A stretch of DNA of 64,000 bases, from positions 310,001-374,000 of the forward strand of contig CAVPRX010000001.1 in NCBI GenBank assembly GCA_963708115.1, read 5' to 3'. The notes under the pieces are model-generated. The model worked only from the letters and a program-made list of their open reading frames with translations. It ran no database searches and was not told where the DNA came from. The number at the start of each line of letters is the position of its first letter. Position 1 is the first letter of the stretch. Positions 7,997 through 16,152 of the stretch are shown here, one piece after another. Position numbers and translations under genes: made by a program. The DNA is from VRUE01 sp963708115. GTDB taxonomy: Bacteria; Actinomycetota; Thermoleophilia; Solirubrobacterales; 70-9.

Positions 7997-9112
7997 CTAG
8001 GCGAGCTTCTCGATGACTACGGAGGCGTTCGCGCTTGCCCGCGTTCCACCGATCGGCGTCGCGAGACCGACCGCCGCGCTCGAGGTGTGGTTCCTGAGCG
8101 TGAGCACACCACCGGCAGGAACGATGAAGATCGCCTGCCCAGTGTTCTGCTGGGTGCCGGCGCCTGAGCCGTAAACCGTTCCGGGAACCAGGTTGCCATT
8201 GACGAACAGCGCCATCTGACTGGGCTCGGTGCCGGACACCGAGAAAGTGACCTCATAGGTACCGGCGATCGCGAGCGTGATCCCGGCGCCGCCGAGCATG
8301 TGGGTGATGCCCGGCGTCAGGACGCCGTTGGAATCGAAGGTGACGTCGGCCTCCAGCGGCACGGTCTCTCCGCCCAGGTTGTAGACATAGGCGTACTGGG
8401 ACAGCCCGTTGGAGCCTGCCGGGCCGGTGGCCCCTGCGGCACCTGCTGCGCCGGCTGGCCCCTGAGCACCTTCGGGTCCAGTCGTTCCCCGAGGGCCGAC
8501 TTCGCCTTGGGTGCCCTGAGCTCCCCTGGGTCCAACCGGGCCCTCTACACCAGTGGGTCCGATCTCGCCCGGAGGGCCTTCGCCGCCCTGAGCGCCCGGC
8601 GACCCGTTCGTGCCGGCTTCCCCTTGAGACCCAGTGGCTCCCGTCGCACCCGCGGCGCCTACTTCGCCCTGAACACCTTGCAAGCCCCGAGTGCCAGGAG
8701 CCCCGGCTTCCCCCGGAGGGCCTTGCGGACCGGTGCTTCCGGCCGTTCCGGTTGCACCTGGCGAGCCGCGCGAGCCCGCAGTCCCGGTTTCGCCCGGTAC
8801 GCCCTGGGGTCCCGAGGGACCGGCGGCGCCCTTTGAGCCATTGGCTCCCGTCGACCCGGGCAGACCGGCGGGACCGGGCTTGCCGGTAATTCCCTGCTGA
8901 CCTCGGGGGCCACGGGAGCCCCGATGTGTGTGGCACACCGATGGCTGCTTGTGGCCACAGCGAGCAGAGGTTCCAACCCTGCCCGTGAACCCTGGCGAAC
9001 CACAGGGGGGAGCGGGATGCAATGGACAGGCCGCGACGGCAATCGCCGGGAAGAGAATGGCGATCCCACATATCGCGAAGAACAGGATGCTCCGGCGCGG
9101 ATAGGTGTTCAT
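7997..9112 (-). CDS. Exported collagen-like protein with BclA-type C-terminal domain
   Basis: A 371-residue protein with an N-terminal signal peptide (hydrophobic core at about 8-27). A Cys-containing linker is followed by about 55 Gly-X-Y triplets (residues about 68-235), a collagen triple-helix repeat. The last 135 residues form a beta-rich globular domain like the trimerising C-terminal domain of the Bacillus exosporium protein BclA. Likely a trimeric surface filament. It is the third gene of an operon on the minus strand after the ice-binding protein and an L,D-transpeptidase, 10 bases from the latter. No sortase signal is visible, so attachment may rely on the N-terminus or other proteins. 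Confidence 0.85.
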   Translation of the reverse strand: MNTYPRRSILFFAICGIAILFPAIAVAACPLHPAPPCGSPGFTGRVGTSARCGHKQPSVCHTHRGSRGPRGQQGITGKPGPAGLPGSTGANGSKGAAGPSGPQGVPGETGTAGSRGSPGATGTAGSTGPQGPPGEAGAPGTRGLQGVQGEVGAAGATGATGSQGEAGTNGSPGAQGGEGPPGEIGPTGVEGPVGPRGAQGTQGEVGPRGTTGPEGAQGPAGAAGAAGATGPAGSNGLSQYAYVYNLGGETVPLEADVTFDSNGVLTPGITHMLGGAGITLAIAGTYEVTFSVSGTEPSQMALFVNGNLVPGTVYGSGAGTQQNTGQAIFIVPAGGVLTLRNHTSSAAVGLATPIGGTRASANASVVIEKLA

Positions 9113-9122
9113 GACTGGACCC

Positions 9123-9878
9123 TCACCTTCTGATCGTCAGCGGAACGCCGGCGCCGATGCGCCTCGCCAGCCAGGTGATGGCATGGGTGCCGAGTCGGAT
9201 GCAGCCATGCGACGCCGCCGTCCCCGGGGCGCCCGTGAGGCCATTCGTTCCGTGGATGCCGATCTGACCTGGACCGCCCTCGAATTCCTGAAAGACGTTC
9301 GATCGGGCGCTGGTAGCCAGCGCGAACGGTGCGCCGGCTTCATAAGAGGAGAGCGCGAGGGCCTCTTCGATAAAGAACGCCCCCCGTGGAGTCGGCGTCG
9401 AGGGCTTGCCCACGACCGCGCTGAACCTTCGTACGGCGCGACCGTCGCGGAAAACGGTGACCCGACGAGCAGAGAGCTTGACCTCGACGTACCACTCGGT
9501 GGCGGTGGTTCTGGTCCGCCGGGCGGAGATCCAGCCCGTGTGCCCGTTAGGACGCCCGGGGAGCCTGACGCGCACCCACGAGATTCTGCCCCCGCTGCCC
9601 CTGTGGTCGAGCACCGGCAGAACCGTTCGCACCTGCGTCAGCGGCCGCCGGGCGGCGATGGCTTCGACCCTGCGTGCATGCGAGCTTGGGCGGGCCCGCG
9701 CGACGTGATCGTGCAGGAGCACCACGAGCGGCCGACTTGCGGAAACTCTGGAGCCGGCGGCTCCCGCCAACGAGGCGGGAATGCAGCCAATGCCGATCGC
9801 GAGGAGCGCCAACGCCAACGCCGAAACCCCCCGGCGGAAGCCGGGGGGTCGCGGAACGTCGGGGGCGGCATGGCTCAT
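9123..9878 (-). CDS. L,D-transpeptidase (YkuD domain), exported
   Basis: A 251-residue protein with a basic, hydrophobic signal peptide (FRRGVSALALALLAIG). The C-terminal half is a YkuD domain ending in the active-site motif SHGCIRLG, where the cysteine is the nucleophile. Such enzymes make 3-3 peptidoglycan cross-links or anchor proteins to peptidoglycan. The ATG at 9878 overlaps the stop of the ice-binding gene (ATGA), which indicates coupling. An SH3-like segment (about 55-110) precedes the catalytic domain. A strong GC hairpin lies within the signal-peptide codons. A longer upstream frame to 10133 is an artefact of overlap with the ice-binding gene. Confidence 0.88.
   Translation of the reverse strand: MSHAAPDVPRPPGFRRGVSALALALLAIGIGCIPASLAGAAGSRVSASRPLVVLLHDHVARARPSSHARRVEAIAARRPLTQVRTVLPVLDHRGSGGRISWVRVRLPGRPNGHTGWISARRTRTTATEWYVEVKLSARRVTVFRDGRAVRRFSAVVGKPSTPTPRGAFFIEEALALSSYEAGAPFALATSARSNVFQEFEGGPGQIGIHGTNGLTGAPGTAASHGCIRLGTHAITWLARRIGAGVPLTIRR
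9826..9849 (-). terminator. GC-rich hairpin inside the transpeptidase signal-peptide codons
   Basis: A perfect 10-base stem (ACCCCCCGGC pairing with GCCGGGGGGT) with a 4-base loop, followed on the minus strand by TTTC. It starts about 30 bases after the start codon of the transpeptidase and just past the stop of the ice-binding gene. It looks like an attenuator or partial terminator, yet it is translated; that makes a terminator role uncertain. Confidence 0.4.
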
Positions 9879-11044
9879 CCGGTGAACTGCGACGGGCCGT
9901 TGCGCGGCTGCAGCACCGCTGAGGCGCAAGCGCGGTAGGGGACCGTCATGGTCTTGGCGGCAGTCGCGTCTTTGAACGTGACGCGCGCTTTGACCGTATG
10001 CCCGCCGGGCGCGGCCCTGACAAACACATGGAACGGCGACCCGACTTGGCTGTCGATGCGCTTGCCGTCCAAGCTGAAGACGACTCGCTTGATCATGCGG
10101 CCGCGTACCGTGGCGCGAAACCCAGCAGTGCAAACCTCATTGGGCGTGCCCTCATTCGGCGCGCGACGCACGGTCGCGGTGCCGTTTTGGCGAGGTCCCC
10201 TTTTGGGGGCTCTCGTTCGACTGACGGGCACGGCCTGGCCGGTAGCTGCCGGCGACACATCACCCGAAGCGCCCGAGCCTCCCGAACCTCCCGGTGAGGT
10301 CCCGGTGGGCGAAGGCGACGTGGATCCGCTGTCGCACAGAGGGCGAGTGAGGACGTTGTTGATCAGGCTGACCTGGCCGTTGCGGGCGAGCACCCTCCCG
10401 ATCACCGACGCGCCATTGTTCAGAGAGATGGAGGTGAGCGCCATCAGGTTGCCCTGAAACGCCGTGGTGGTGTCAAGCGTCGCCGAGCTGCCGACCTGCC
10501 AGAAGACGTTGCACGGGGAGGCTCCGTTGACCAGCACGACCGAGCTGGCCGGCGCGGTAGTCAGTCCTTCGGCGATCTCGAAGACGAACTGCGCATTGGG
10601 ATCGCCTTTGGCGTCGAGGGTGAGCGCGCCGGTGAGCTGGGCGGAGGACGTGAAGCCGTAGGCGCCGGGGGTCAGCGTCCTTTCGCCGAGGTCCGTGTTG
10701 GACAGGTCGTTGCCACCTGAAACCGGTTGTTCGGCCGCGACGTTGTAGGCGGTGGTCAGGTCAGCTTGCGCCGTTTTGGCGACACCGTCGTTTTCGTGCG
10801 TGGCTCCGTTGACCACGGCGACGTCGAAGCCGGTCAGGGCCGTGCCGGGGGCGACACCGAGGTCGCCGTTCAGCACCGACGCTTTGGTGTTCGTGACGGT
10901 GGTGCCGCCGAGCACGACGAAGGGGTTGACGGTGGCGAGATTTACCGGGGCCGCCTGCGCGGCAGCCGGAATGGCGAACGCGAAGACCAAGGCAAGGGCG
11001 ACGCCGGCACGCCTGGCGCGCCTGAGGTGGATGGGGTTGGACAT
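9875..11044 (-). CDS. Exported ice-binding-like protein (DUF3494)
   Basis: A 389-residue protein with a clear signal peptide ending AQAAP. Residues about 30-235 match the DUF3494 ice-binding fold: FVVLGGTTVTNTKASVLNGD and GDLGVAPGTALTGF at the start, and the NVFWQVGSSATLDTTTAFQG and GRVLARNGQVSL stretches later. A Ser/Gly/Pro linker leads to a C-terminal beta-sandwich (about 300-389) with two cysteines. The ATG at 11044 has AGGAAGGA six bases upstream; a longer frame to 11407 runs through the promoter. Proteins of this fold bind ice or act as surface adhesins; freezing-related function is not shown. It opens the three-gene surface operon. Confidence 0.85.
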   Translation of the reverse strand: MSNPIHLRRARRAGVALALVFAFAIPAAAQAAPVNLATVNPFVVLGGTTVTNTKASVLNGDLGVAPGTALTGFDVAVVNGATHENDGVAKTAQADLTTAYNVAAEQPVSGGNDLSNTDLGERTLTPGAYGFTSSAQLTGALTLDAKGDPNAQFVFEIAEGLTTAPASSVVLVNGASPCNVFWQVGSSATLDTTTAFQGNLMALTSISLNNGASVIGRVLARNGQVSLINNVLTRPLCDSGSTSPSPTGTSPGGSGGSGASGDVSPAATGQAVPVSRTRAPKRGPRQNGTATVRRAPNEGTPNEVCTAGFRATVRGRMIKRVVFSLDGKRIDSQVGSPFHVFVRAAPGGHTVKARVTFKDATAAKTMTVPYRACASAVLQPRNGPSQFTG

Positions 11045-11373
11045 AAATGTCCTTCCTTGTGGGCGAGCAGCCCAGACAACGTTCCTTGGGCGCCGCCGAG
11101 CGCTGAGGTGAGCGATCGGAGGGCGGTGACAGTCCTTTCGGTAGCCCGGCTGACTCCGGTGGAGTCCCGTGGCTCTGCGGACCCGCCTCGCGACGAGGGT
11201 GCCTGAGTCGAGAAGGTCTGCTCTCGTGTCCAATCCGCATCGACACTGGGGGCAGCCCCGGTGAGCCGACGAAGGCCCTGAGCGGACGAATGGTTTAGAG
11301 CGACGCCTGGCCTCGAGCTGCCGCGCCGCCCTTATATGGTGCCTCCCAACCCCCAACCGGATCGAGTGGACCC
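11045..11373. other. Divergent intergenic region (ice-binding operon / gadB)
   Basis: A 329-base gap between divergent genes. It carries the ribosome site of the ice-binding gene at about 11050-11062 and must hold both promoters, but I could not pick out convincing -35/-10 pairs or an operator. No gene is supported in it. Confidence 0.4.
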
Positions 11374-12750
11374 ATGAACAAGCCTCCCAGCCCTGACGAC
11401 GCCGCAATGCTCTACGGCAGTCGCTTCCTCACCGAAGACGCCCCCTCCGGCGACTTCCCCGCCGACGGGATGTCGGCCCTGGATGCGATGCGCCTGGTCG
11501 ACGAGGAACTCGTCCTGGAGGGCGACCCGAACCGCAACCTGGCCACCTTCGTCACCACTTGGATGGAGCCCGAGGCGCAGCGCCTGATCGCTGAGAACCT
11601 CTATCGCAACTTCATCGACCACGCCGAGTACCCGATCTCGGCCGAGATCGAGCAGCGCTGCATCCGCATGCTCGCCGATCTCTACCACGCCCCGGGCGAG
11701 ACGACCGGCGCCCGCACCCAGGGCTCCTCGGAGGCGATCATGCTCGGCGCTCTCTCCTTGAAGTGGAAATGGAAGGAGCGCCGCGAAGCCGACTCGAAGC
11801 CAGTCGACAAGCCGAACCTGATCTTCGGCGGCGACGTTCATGTGGTCTGGGAGAAGTTCTGCCGCTACTTCGACGTCGAACCCCGGATCGTGCCGCTGCA
11901 GGAAGGCAAGTACACGATCGGGCCCGAAGACGTGCAGCCGCTGATCGATGAGAACACGATCGGGGTCGCGGCGGTGCTCGGCACCACCTTCACCGGCCAT
12001 GCCGACGACATCGTCGGCATCAACAAGCTCCTCGTCGATCTCAAGAGCGAGAAGGAAATGGACGTGCCGTTGCACGTCGACGCCGCCAGCGGCGGCTTCG
12101 TCTGGCCCTTCCTCTACCCCGATTCCGAGTGGGACTTCCGGCTCGAGCAGGTGCGCTCGATCAACGTCTCCGGCCACAAGTTCGGCCTCGTCTACCCCGG
12201 CGTCGGCTGGCTCGTCTTCCGCGAGACATCCGATCTCGCCGAGGACCTCGTCTTCTACGAGAACTACCTCGGCAAGAAAGACGCGACTTTCACGCTCAAC
12301 TTCTCGACCGGCGCCTCGATGGTCCTCGCCCAGTACTACAACTTCGTCCGCCTCGGGCGGCAGGGCTACACCTACATCATGCAGGCGATGGAGAAGAACG
12401 CCCGGGCGCTGGCCGAGCACCTCGAATCCTGCGGCGACTTCGAGCTGATCGGCGCCGACAAGGAGCAGCTGCCGCTGGTTGCCTTCAAGCTGGTCGGGGG
12501 GAAGAACTACGACGAGTTCGACCTCTCCTGGCAGCTCTCCGCCGAGCGCGGCTGGATGCTCCCCGCCTACACCCTCCCCCCCAACGCCGAAAACGTGAAG
12601 GTCCTTCGGGCGCTGGTCAAGGAGACGCTCAGCCGCGAGCAGGTCGACCGGCTCTCGGCCGACATCGCCACGGCCTGCGCGACGCTGGAGAAAAAGGGCG
12701 GCGCCCACCCGGCCGAGCGCAAACAGGTCAAGACCGGCACGGGGTACTGA
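11374..12750 (+). CDS. gadB: Glutamate decarboxylase
   Basis: A 458-residue PLP-dependent decarboxylase close to bacterial GadA/GadB in length and sequence. The PLP lysine is K269 in SINVSGHKFG, and the PLP aspartate lies in HVDAASGGFVWPF (D236). The N-terminal block with AEYPISAEIEQRC and TQGSSEAIMLGAL is typical. It converts glutamate to GABA while consuming a proton and contributes to acid resistance or GABA formation. The last residues include a C-terminal segment with basic residues, like the pH-responsive tail of the E. coli enzyme, but that role is not shown. No glutamate/GABA antiporter is adjacent. The ATG at 11374 follows a GTGGACCC stretch without a strong ribosome site. Confidence 0.95.
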   Translation: MNKPPSPDDAAMLYGSRFLTEDAPSGDFPADGMSALDAMRLVDEELVLEGDPNRNLATFVTTWMEPEAQRLIAENLYRNFIDHAEYPISAEIEQRCIRMLADLYHAPGETTGARTQGSSEAIMLGALSLKWKWKERREADSKPVDKPNLIFGGDVHVVWEKFCRYFDVEPRIVPLQEGKYTIGPEDVQPLIDENTIGVAAVLGTTFTGHADDIVGINKLLVDLKSEKEMDVPLHVDAASGGFVWPFLYPDSEWDFRLEQVRSINVSGHKFGLVYPGVGWLVFRETSDLAEDLVFYENYLGKKDATFTLNFSTGASMVLAQYYNFVRLGRQGYTYIMQAMEKNARALAEHLESCGDFELIGADKEQLPLVAFKLVGGKNYDEFDLSWQLSAERGWMLPAYTLPPNAENVKVLRALVKETLSREQVDRLSADIATACATLEKKGGAHPAERKQVKTGTGY

Positions 12751-12762
12751 GCACGGCAGCGC

Positions 12763-13221
12763 CTAACGCTCGGCGACGTTCAGCTCGAGCGCGTGGATCT
12801 GGCTCTGGCCGTAGGAGCCGGTTTGAACCGGGCCGGCGGCGCTGATCCAGTCGCCCAGGCCCGGAAGCGGGTGAGGACGCAGGCCCTTGTGGACGTCGAT
12901 CGCGGTCATCCCCCGCAGGGTGATGCCCTGCGGGTCCCTGACGACGAAGTGGGCGTCGCCATCGCCATCGGGGTCGACTCGCTCGAGATAGATGATCGGC
13001 CCCACCGTCGTGCGGCAGCCCGAGATGCTGGGTGGGCAGTGCGCGGCGGGTGGCTTGGCGGGTGCTTCCTTCTCATCCTGGAATGACGATTTGTCGCCGG
13101 CTTGTGGCTGCCCAGCGGAACTCGTCGTGCTGCCGCCGGCGCCGCCACAGCCGGAGATCGAGACAAGGATCGCGATGCCCGCCAAGGCAGCGGCCCTACC
13201 GCTCCTCAGGCACTCGAACAT
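12763..13221 (-). CDS. Lipoprotein of unknown function
   Basis: A 152-residue protein with a lipoprotein signal peptide and lipobox ISGC at about residue 25, then a Gly/Ser/Thr-rich spacer. The mature part contains VDPDGDGDAHFVVRDPQGIT, which resembles a small secreted OB-like or nuclease-adjacent beta domain, but I do not recognise the family. It is convergent with gadB, 12 bases apart. Predicted to sit on the outer face of the membrane. Confidence 0.65.
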   Translation of the reverse strand: MFECLRSGRAAALAGIAILVSISGCGGAGGSTTSSAGQPQAGDKSSFQDEKEAPAKPPAAHCPPSISGCRTTVGPIIYLERVDPDGDGDAHFVVRDPQGITLRGMTAIDVHKGLRPHPLPGLGDWISAAGPVQTGSYGQSQIHALELNVAER

Positions 13222-13310
13222 CCGATCAATCTACTGTCGCGACGAGGCCAGTTTTTTGCCGCCGCCTCGGATGCGAACATGTGTTCGTATCCGATCTCAG
13301 GAGATGACAA

Positions 13311-13547
13311 ATGCCTCAATTCGACGCATATGAAGACCTCGTAGGAAAGTGGCGCTGGCGACTGCTCGGCGCCGACGAACGCACCGTGGCCACGTCAGGA
13401 GAGTCGTTCGACTCCCACTGGCACGCCCTGAGAGCTGCCGAAGACGTGCGCGGAGTCGCCTCGGCGGCGCGAATCTCCGGCACACCCGCCGAGAACGTCG
13501 ATGACGCGCTCCAAGCGATCATCGATAGTGAGCTCGCCCGGAGTTAG
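13311..13547 (+). CDS. DUF1508 (YegP-like) small protein
   Basis: A 78-residue protein. The core KWRWRLLGADERTVATSGES followed by a helix with ALRAAEDVR is the DUF1508 pattern, a small alpha-beta fold in which a strand pair carries the substrate-like loop. AGGAG lies 7 bases before the ATG. Members are small, often stress-linked proteins without known activity. It stands alone between a divergent lipoprotein and a convergent oxidoreductase. Confidence 0.7.
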   Translation: MPQFDAYEDLVGKWRWRLLGADERTVATSGESFDSHWHALRAAEDVRGVASAARISGTPAENVDDALQAIIDSELARS

Positions 13548-13563
13548 ACGCCCAGGGCTGAGC

Positions 13564-14532
13564 TCACGGCACCATCACCACCCGGCCGAAAGCGTTCCGG
13601 CCCTCTAGATACGCGTGGGCCTCTGCCGCTTCGGAGAGGGAGAAGGTGCTGTCGATCTCGATATGCAGGTCGCCCTTTGCCACCCGCTCGATCAGGTCGG
13701 AGATCATCTGGTGGACCCGCGGGTACTCGACGAGCAGCGCCCCGCCGAGGTAGACGCCACGCAGCGTGTTGTTCTTGCCCCACAGGGATTTGGCTTCTAC
13801 ATCTGAGCCGGATCGACCGGCGACGCCGACGCTGACGAGCGTGCCCCGGTAGGCCAGCGCCTCGATGCTGTCCACGAGGTTCTGCCCGCCGACCGAGTCC
13901 AGCACGACGTCGACCCCACGCCCATCGGTCAACTCACGGACTCGCTCGACGAAGCTCTCGTCCGCGTAGTTGATGCCGTGGTCGAGCCCAAGCGGCTTGA
14001 GGCGCTCGAGCTTCTCGTTGGTCGAGGCGGTCGAGAGCACCGTCGCACCGGCTTGCGAGGCAAGCTGGATGGCAGCCATCCCCACGCCCCCAGCCCCCGC
14101 ATGGACGAGCACCGTCTGCCCCTGCTCCAGGCCCGCGGCAGTGAAGAGGCACTCCTGCGCGGTGCCGACCGCGACCGGGATGCACGCCGCGACAGCGGGG
14201 TCAAGCCCGTCGGGGATCGGCCAGGTCATCACGGCCGGCACGACCCGCTTCTCGGCGTGGGAGCCGTTTGCGTTCAGCGCCACCACCTTGTCGCCGACGG
14301 CAGGGCTCTCGACTCCGGCGCCAACCTCGGCCACGGTGCCGGCGCACAGATAGCCGACGATGTGCGGAGTGCTCTCCGGTGGCGAGACCGAGCGGGCGAG
14401 GAGATCGCCGCCCTCGATGCTGATCGCCTCGACGTCCACTGTCACGCAGCCATCGGGACACACCGGATCGGGGACGTCCTCGTAGCGAAGCACGTCCGGC
14501 GGGCCGTTCTCGTAGATCACCGCCGCCTTCAT
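13564..14532 (-). CDS. Zinc-independent quinone oxidoreductase (MDR family)
   Basis: A 322-residue medium-chain reductase. It has the GroES-like N-terminus (MKAAVIYENGPPDVLRYEDV), a nucleotide-binding AGAGGVGMAAIQLA near residue 150 and no zinc-ligand cysteines, so it is the NADPH:quinone reductase or enoyl-reductase type rather than an alcohol dehydrogenase. It is the last of a run of minus-strand genes, 9 bases after the sulfatase, so it may be co-transcribed. The electron acceptor is unknown. Confidence 0.85.
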   Translation of the reverse strand: MKAAVIYENGPPDVLRYEDVPDPVCPDGCVTVDVEAISIEGGDLLARSVSPPESTPHIVGYLCAGTVAEVGAGVESPAVGDKVVALNANGSHAEKRVVPAVMTWPIPDGLDPAVAACIPVAVGTAQECLFTAAGLEQGQTVLVHAGAGGVGMAAIQLASQAGATVLSTASTNEKLERLKPLGLDHGINYADESFVERVRELTDGRGVDVVLDSVGGQNLVDSIEALAYRGTLVSVGVAGRSGSDVEAKSLWGKNNTLRGVYLGGALLVEYPRVHQMISDLIERVAKGDLHIEIDSTFSLSEAAEAHAYLEGRNAFGRVVMVP

Positions 14533-14541
14533 ATGAAGAAT

Positions 14542-16152
14542 CTATTCCGTTGAGGTTTTAAGCGGTCTCAGGCGGGTCTTTTCGACCCGGGCGAGCTTGC
14601 GTTTGAGGCGTTTGAATTCCGCCTCCTCGGTGGGCGTGCGTTTGTGACCGCTGAAGGCGAGGTTCCTCTTCTCCAGCGGGTCGGTCTTGAGGTCGTACAT
14701 CTCCCACTGCGGCCGTTTGCGCCCGTTGAGGTCGTAGTACTTGGCCAGCTTCCAGCGCCCTTCGCGGATGCTGACGATGTGGTTGGGAGCTTTCGGGTAA
14801 GGACGTTTGGACTGGCCCGACTGGTAGTCGTCGTAGGTGAAGACGACGTAGTCCTGCGCGGTGCGGTTCGAGGCGGGGTGCAGGACCAACTTCGAGTAGT
14901 CGACCCCCTGCCAGTGCGCGCGGGCGCTTTTCGGCGCCGCCGCGAGGCTCGCCAGCGTCGGCAGGAAGTCGACGTGTGAGACGAGCGCGTCGGTCTTGGC
15001 CGGCGCGGGGAAGAGCTTCGGGTTCGAGTAGACGAGCGGGACCCGCGTCGCCTCCTCGTAGAAGTTGAAGTTCTTCTGCCGCAGGCCGCCGTGGGCCAGC
15101 CCCATCTCGCCGTGGTCGGCCGTGCGGACGACCAGGGTGTTGTCGAAAAGGCCGGTCTCTTCGAGCTTGTCGAGGACGTTGACCAGGTAGCTGTCGGAGG
15201 AGCGCATCAGGTTGCCGTAGAAGTTCAGGTAGTTGCGCCGTTCTTCGGCGTTTTCCGGCTTGCCGGTGAGGTTGAAGATGCGCAGGAATTCAGCCTGGAC
15301 CGAGGGCTTGGTCGAGAGGTCTTCGTCCCAGGTCTCCGGTTCGTGGATGTTCCCGTGGAGCCAGGTGTCGTCGTAGCCCGCTTCCTTGAAGGTTTTGCTC
15401 GGATAGAAGAGGACGTCGTGCGGGTTGACCACCGAGACCACCATGAAAAAGGGCTGCTCTTGGGCCGCGTTCGAGCCCAGGTACTGGAGCGCGCCTTCGG
15501 CCGCCCCTTCGCCGGTCAAGTCGATGAAGCGCCCGTCGTTGTCGACGAAGCCGCCGCCGGCCTCGGGGACGCTCTGGTTGGCGCCCGCGTCGGGTGGGTT
15601 CCAGCGATCGAAACCGTACTTTTCGAGATCGGCGGGAACCGCGTTGCCCGGTTCCGCAGGTTTCGAGCAGTGCCACTTGCCCTTGTAGACGACGTGGTAG
15701 CCGGCCGCCTTCATCACCGTGGCGAGGTTCTTCAGGTCGACAGGAAGGTTCGCCTGGGGGTTCTTCGGCGGTTCCATGTCTTCCTCGAGCGTGTACTTGA
15801 CCCCGTGCTGGGCGGGGAAGTAGCCGCTCATCAGGGTCGAGCGCGCCGGCGAGCACATGCAGGCGTTGGTGAAGGCGCGTTCGAAGCTGAGCCCGTGCCG
15901 TTGCAGACGCCTCATCCCGGGCAGGTTCTGGCGCAGCCAGTTCGGCGGGAAGTGCTGGATCGCCCGCTCCTGGTCAGTGAGGAAGAGGACGATGTTCATC
16001 CCGGCGACGTCGCGCCGCTTCCCTTTCGCCGCGGCGAGCGCCTGCTCGACGCCGGCGCCCTGGGCGAGCAGCGCGGCGGCGGCCGCGGTCGCCCCGGAAC
16101 CGAGCAGCTCCTTGCGGGTCAGCCCGCCCCGACGCTTGTCAGCTGCGCTCAT
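14542..16152 (-). CDS. Exported sulfatase (formylglycine type)
   Basis: A 536-residue sulfatase-superfamily hydrolase. The N-terminus has a long signal sequence with GGLTRKELLGSG before a hydrophobic Ala-rich stretch, resembling a Tat signal without the exact twin Arg. NIVLFLTDQERA supplies the metal ligands, and CSPARSTLMSG is the C-x-P-x-R motif whose cysteine is converted to formylglycine. The second signature GKWH is also present. It hydrolyses sulfate (or phosphate) esters outside the cell; substrate unknown. Its ATG overlaps the stop of the upstream beta-propeller gene, showing coupling. tatA/tatC are encoded at about 44 kb in this window. Confidence 0.9.
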   Translation of the reverse strand: MSAADKRRGGLTRKELLGSGATAAAAALLAQGAGVEQALAAAKGKRRDVAGMNIVLFLTDQERAIQHFPPNWLRQNLPGMRRLQRHGLSFERAFTNACMCSPARSTLMSGYFPAQHGVKYTLEEDMEPPKNPQANLPVDLKNLATVMKAAGYHVVYKGKWHCSKPAEPGNAVPADLEKYGFDRWNPPDAGANQSVPEAGGGFVDNDGRFIDLTGEGAAEGALQYLGSNAAQEQPFFMVVSVVNPHDVLFYPSKTFKEAGYDDTWLHGNIHEPETWDEDLSTKPSVQAEFLRIFNLTGKPENAEERRNYLNFYGNLMRSSDSYLVNVLDKLEETGLFDNTLVVRTADHGEMGLAHGGLRQKNFNFYEEATRVPLVYSNPKLFPAPAKTDALVSHVDFLPTLASLAAAPKSARAHWQGVDYSKLVLHPASNRTAQDYVVFTYDDYQSGQSKRPYPKAPNHIVSIREGRWKLAKYYDLNGRKRPQWEMYDLKTDPLEKRNLAFSGHKRTPTEEAEFKRLKRKLARVEKTRLRPLKTSTE

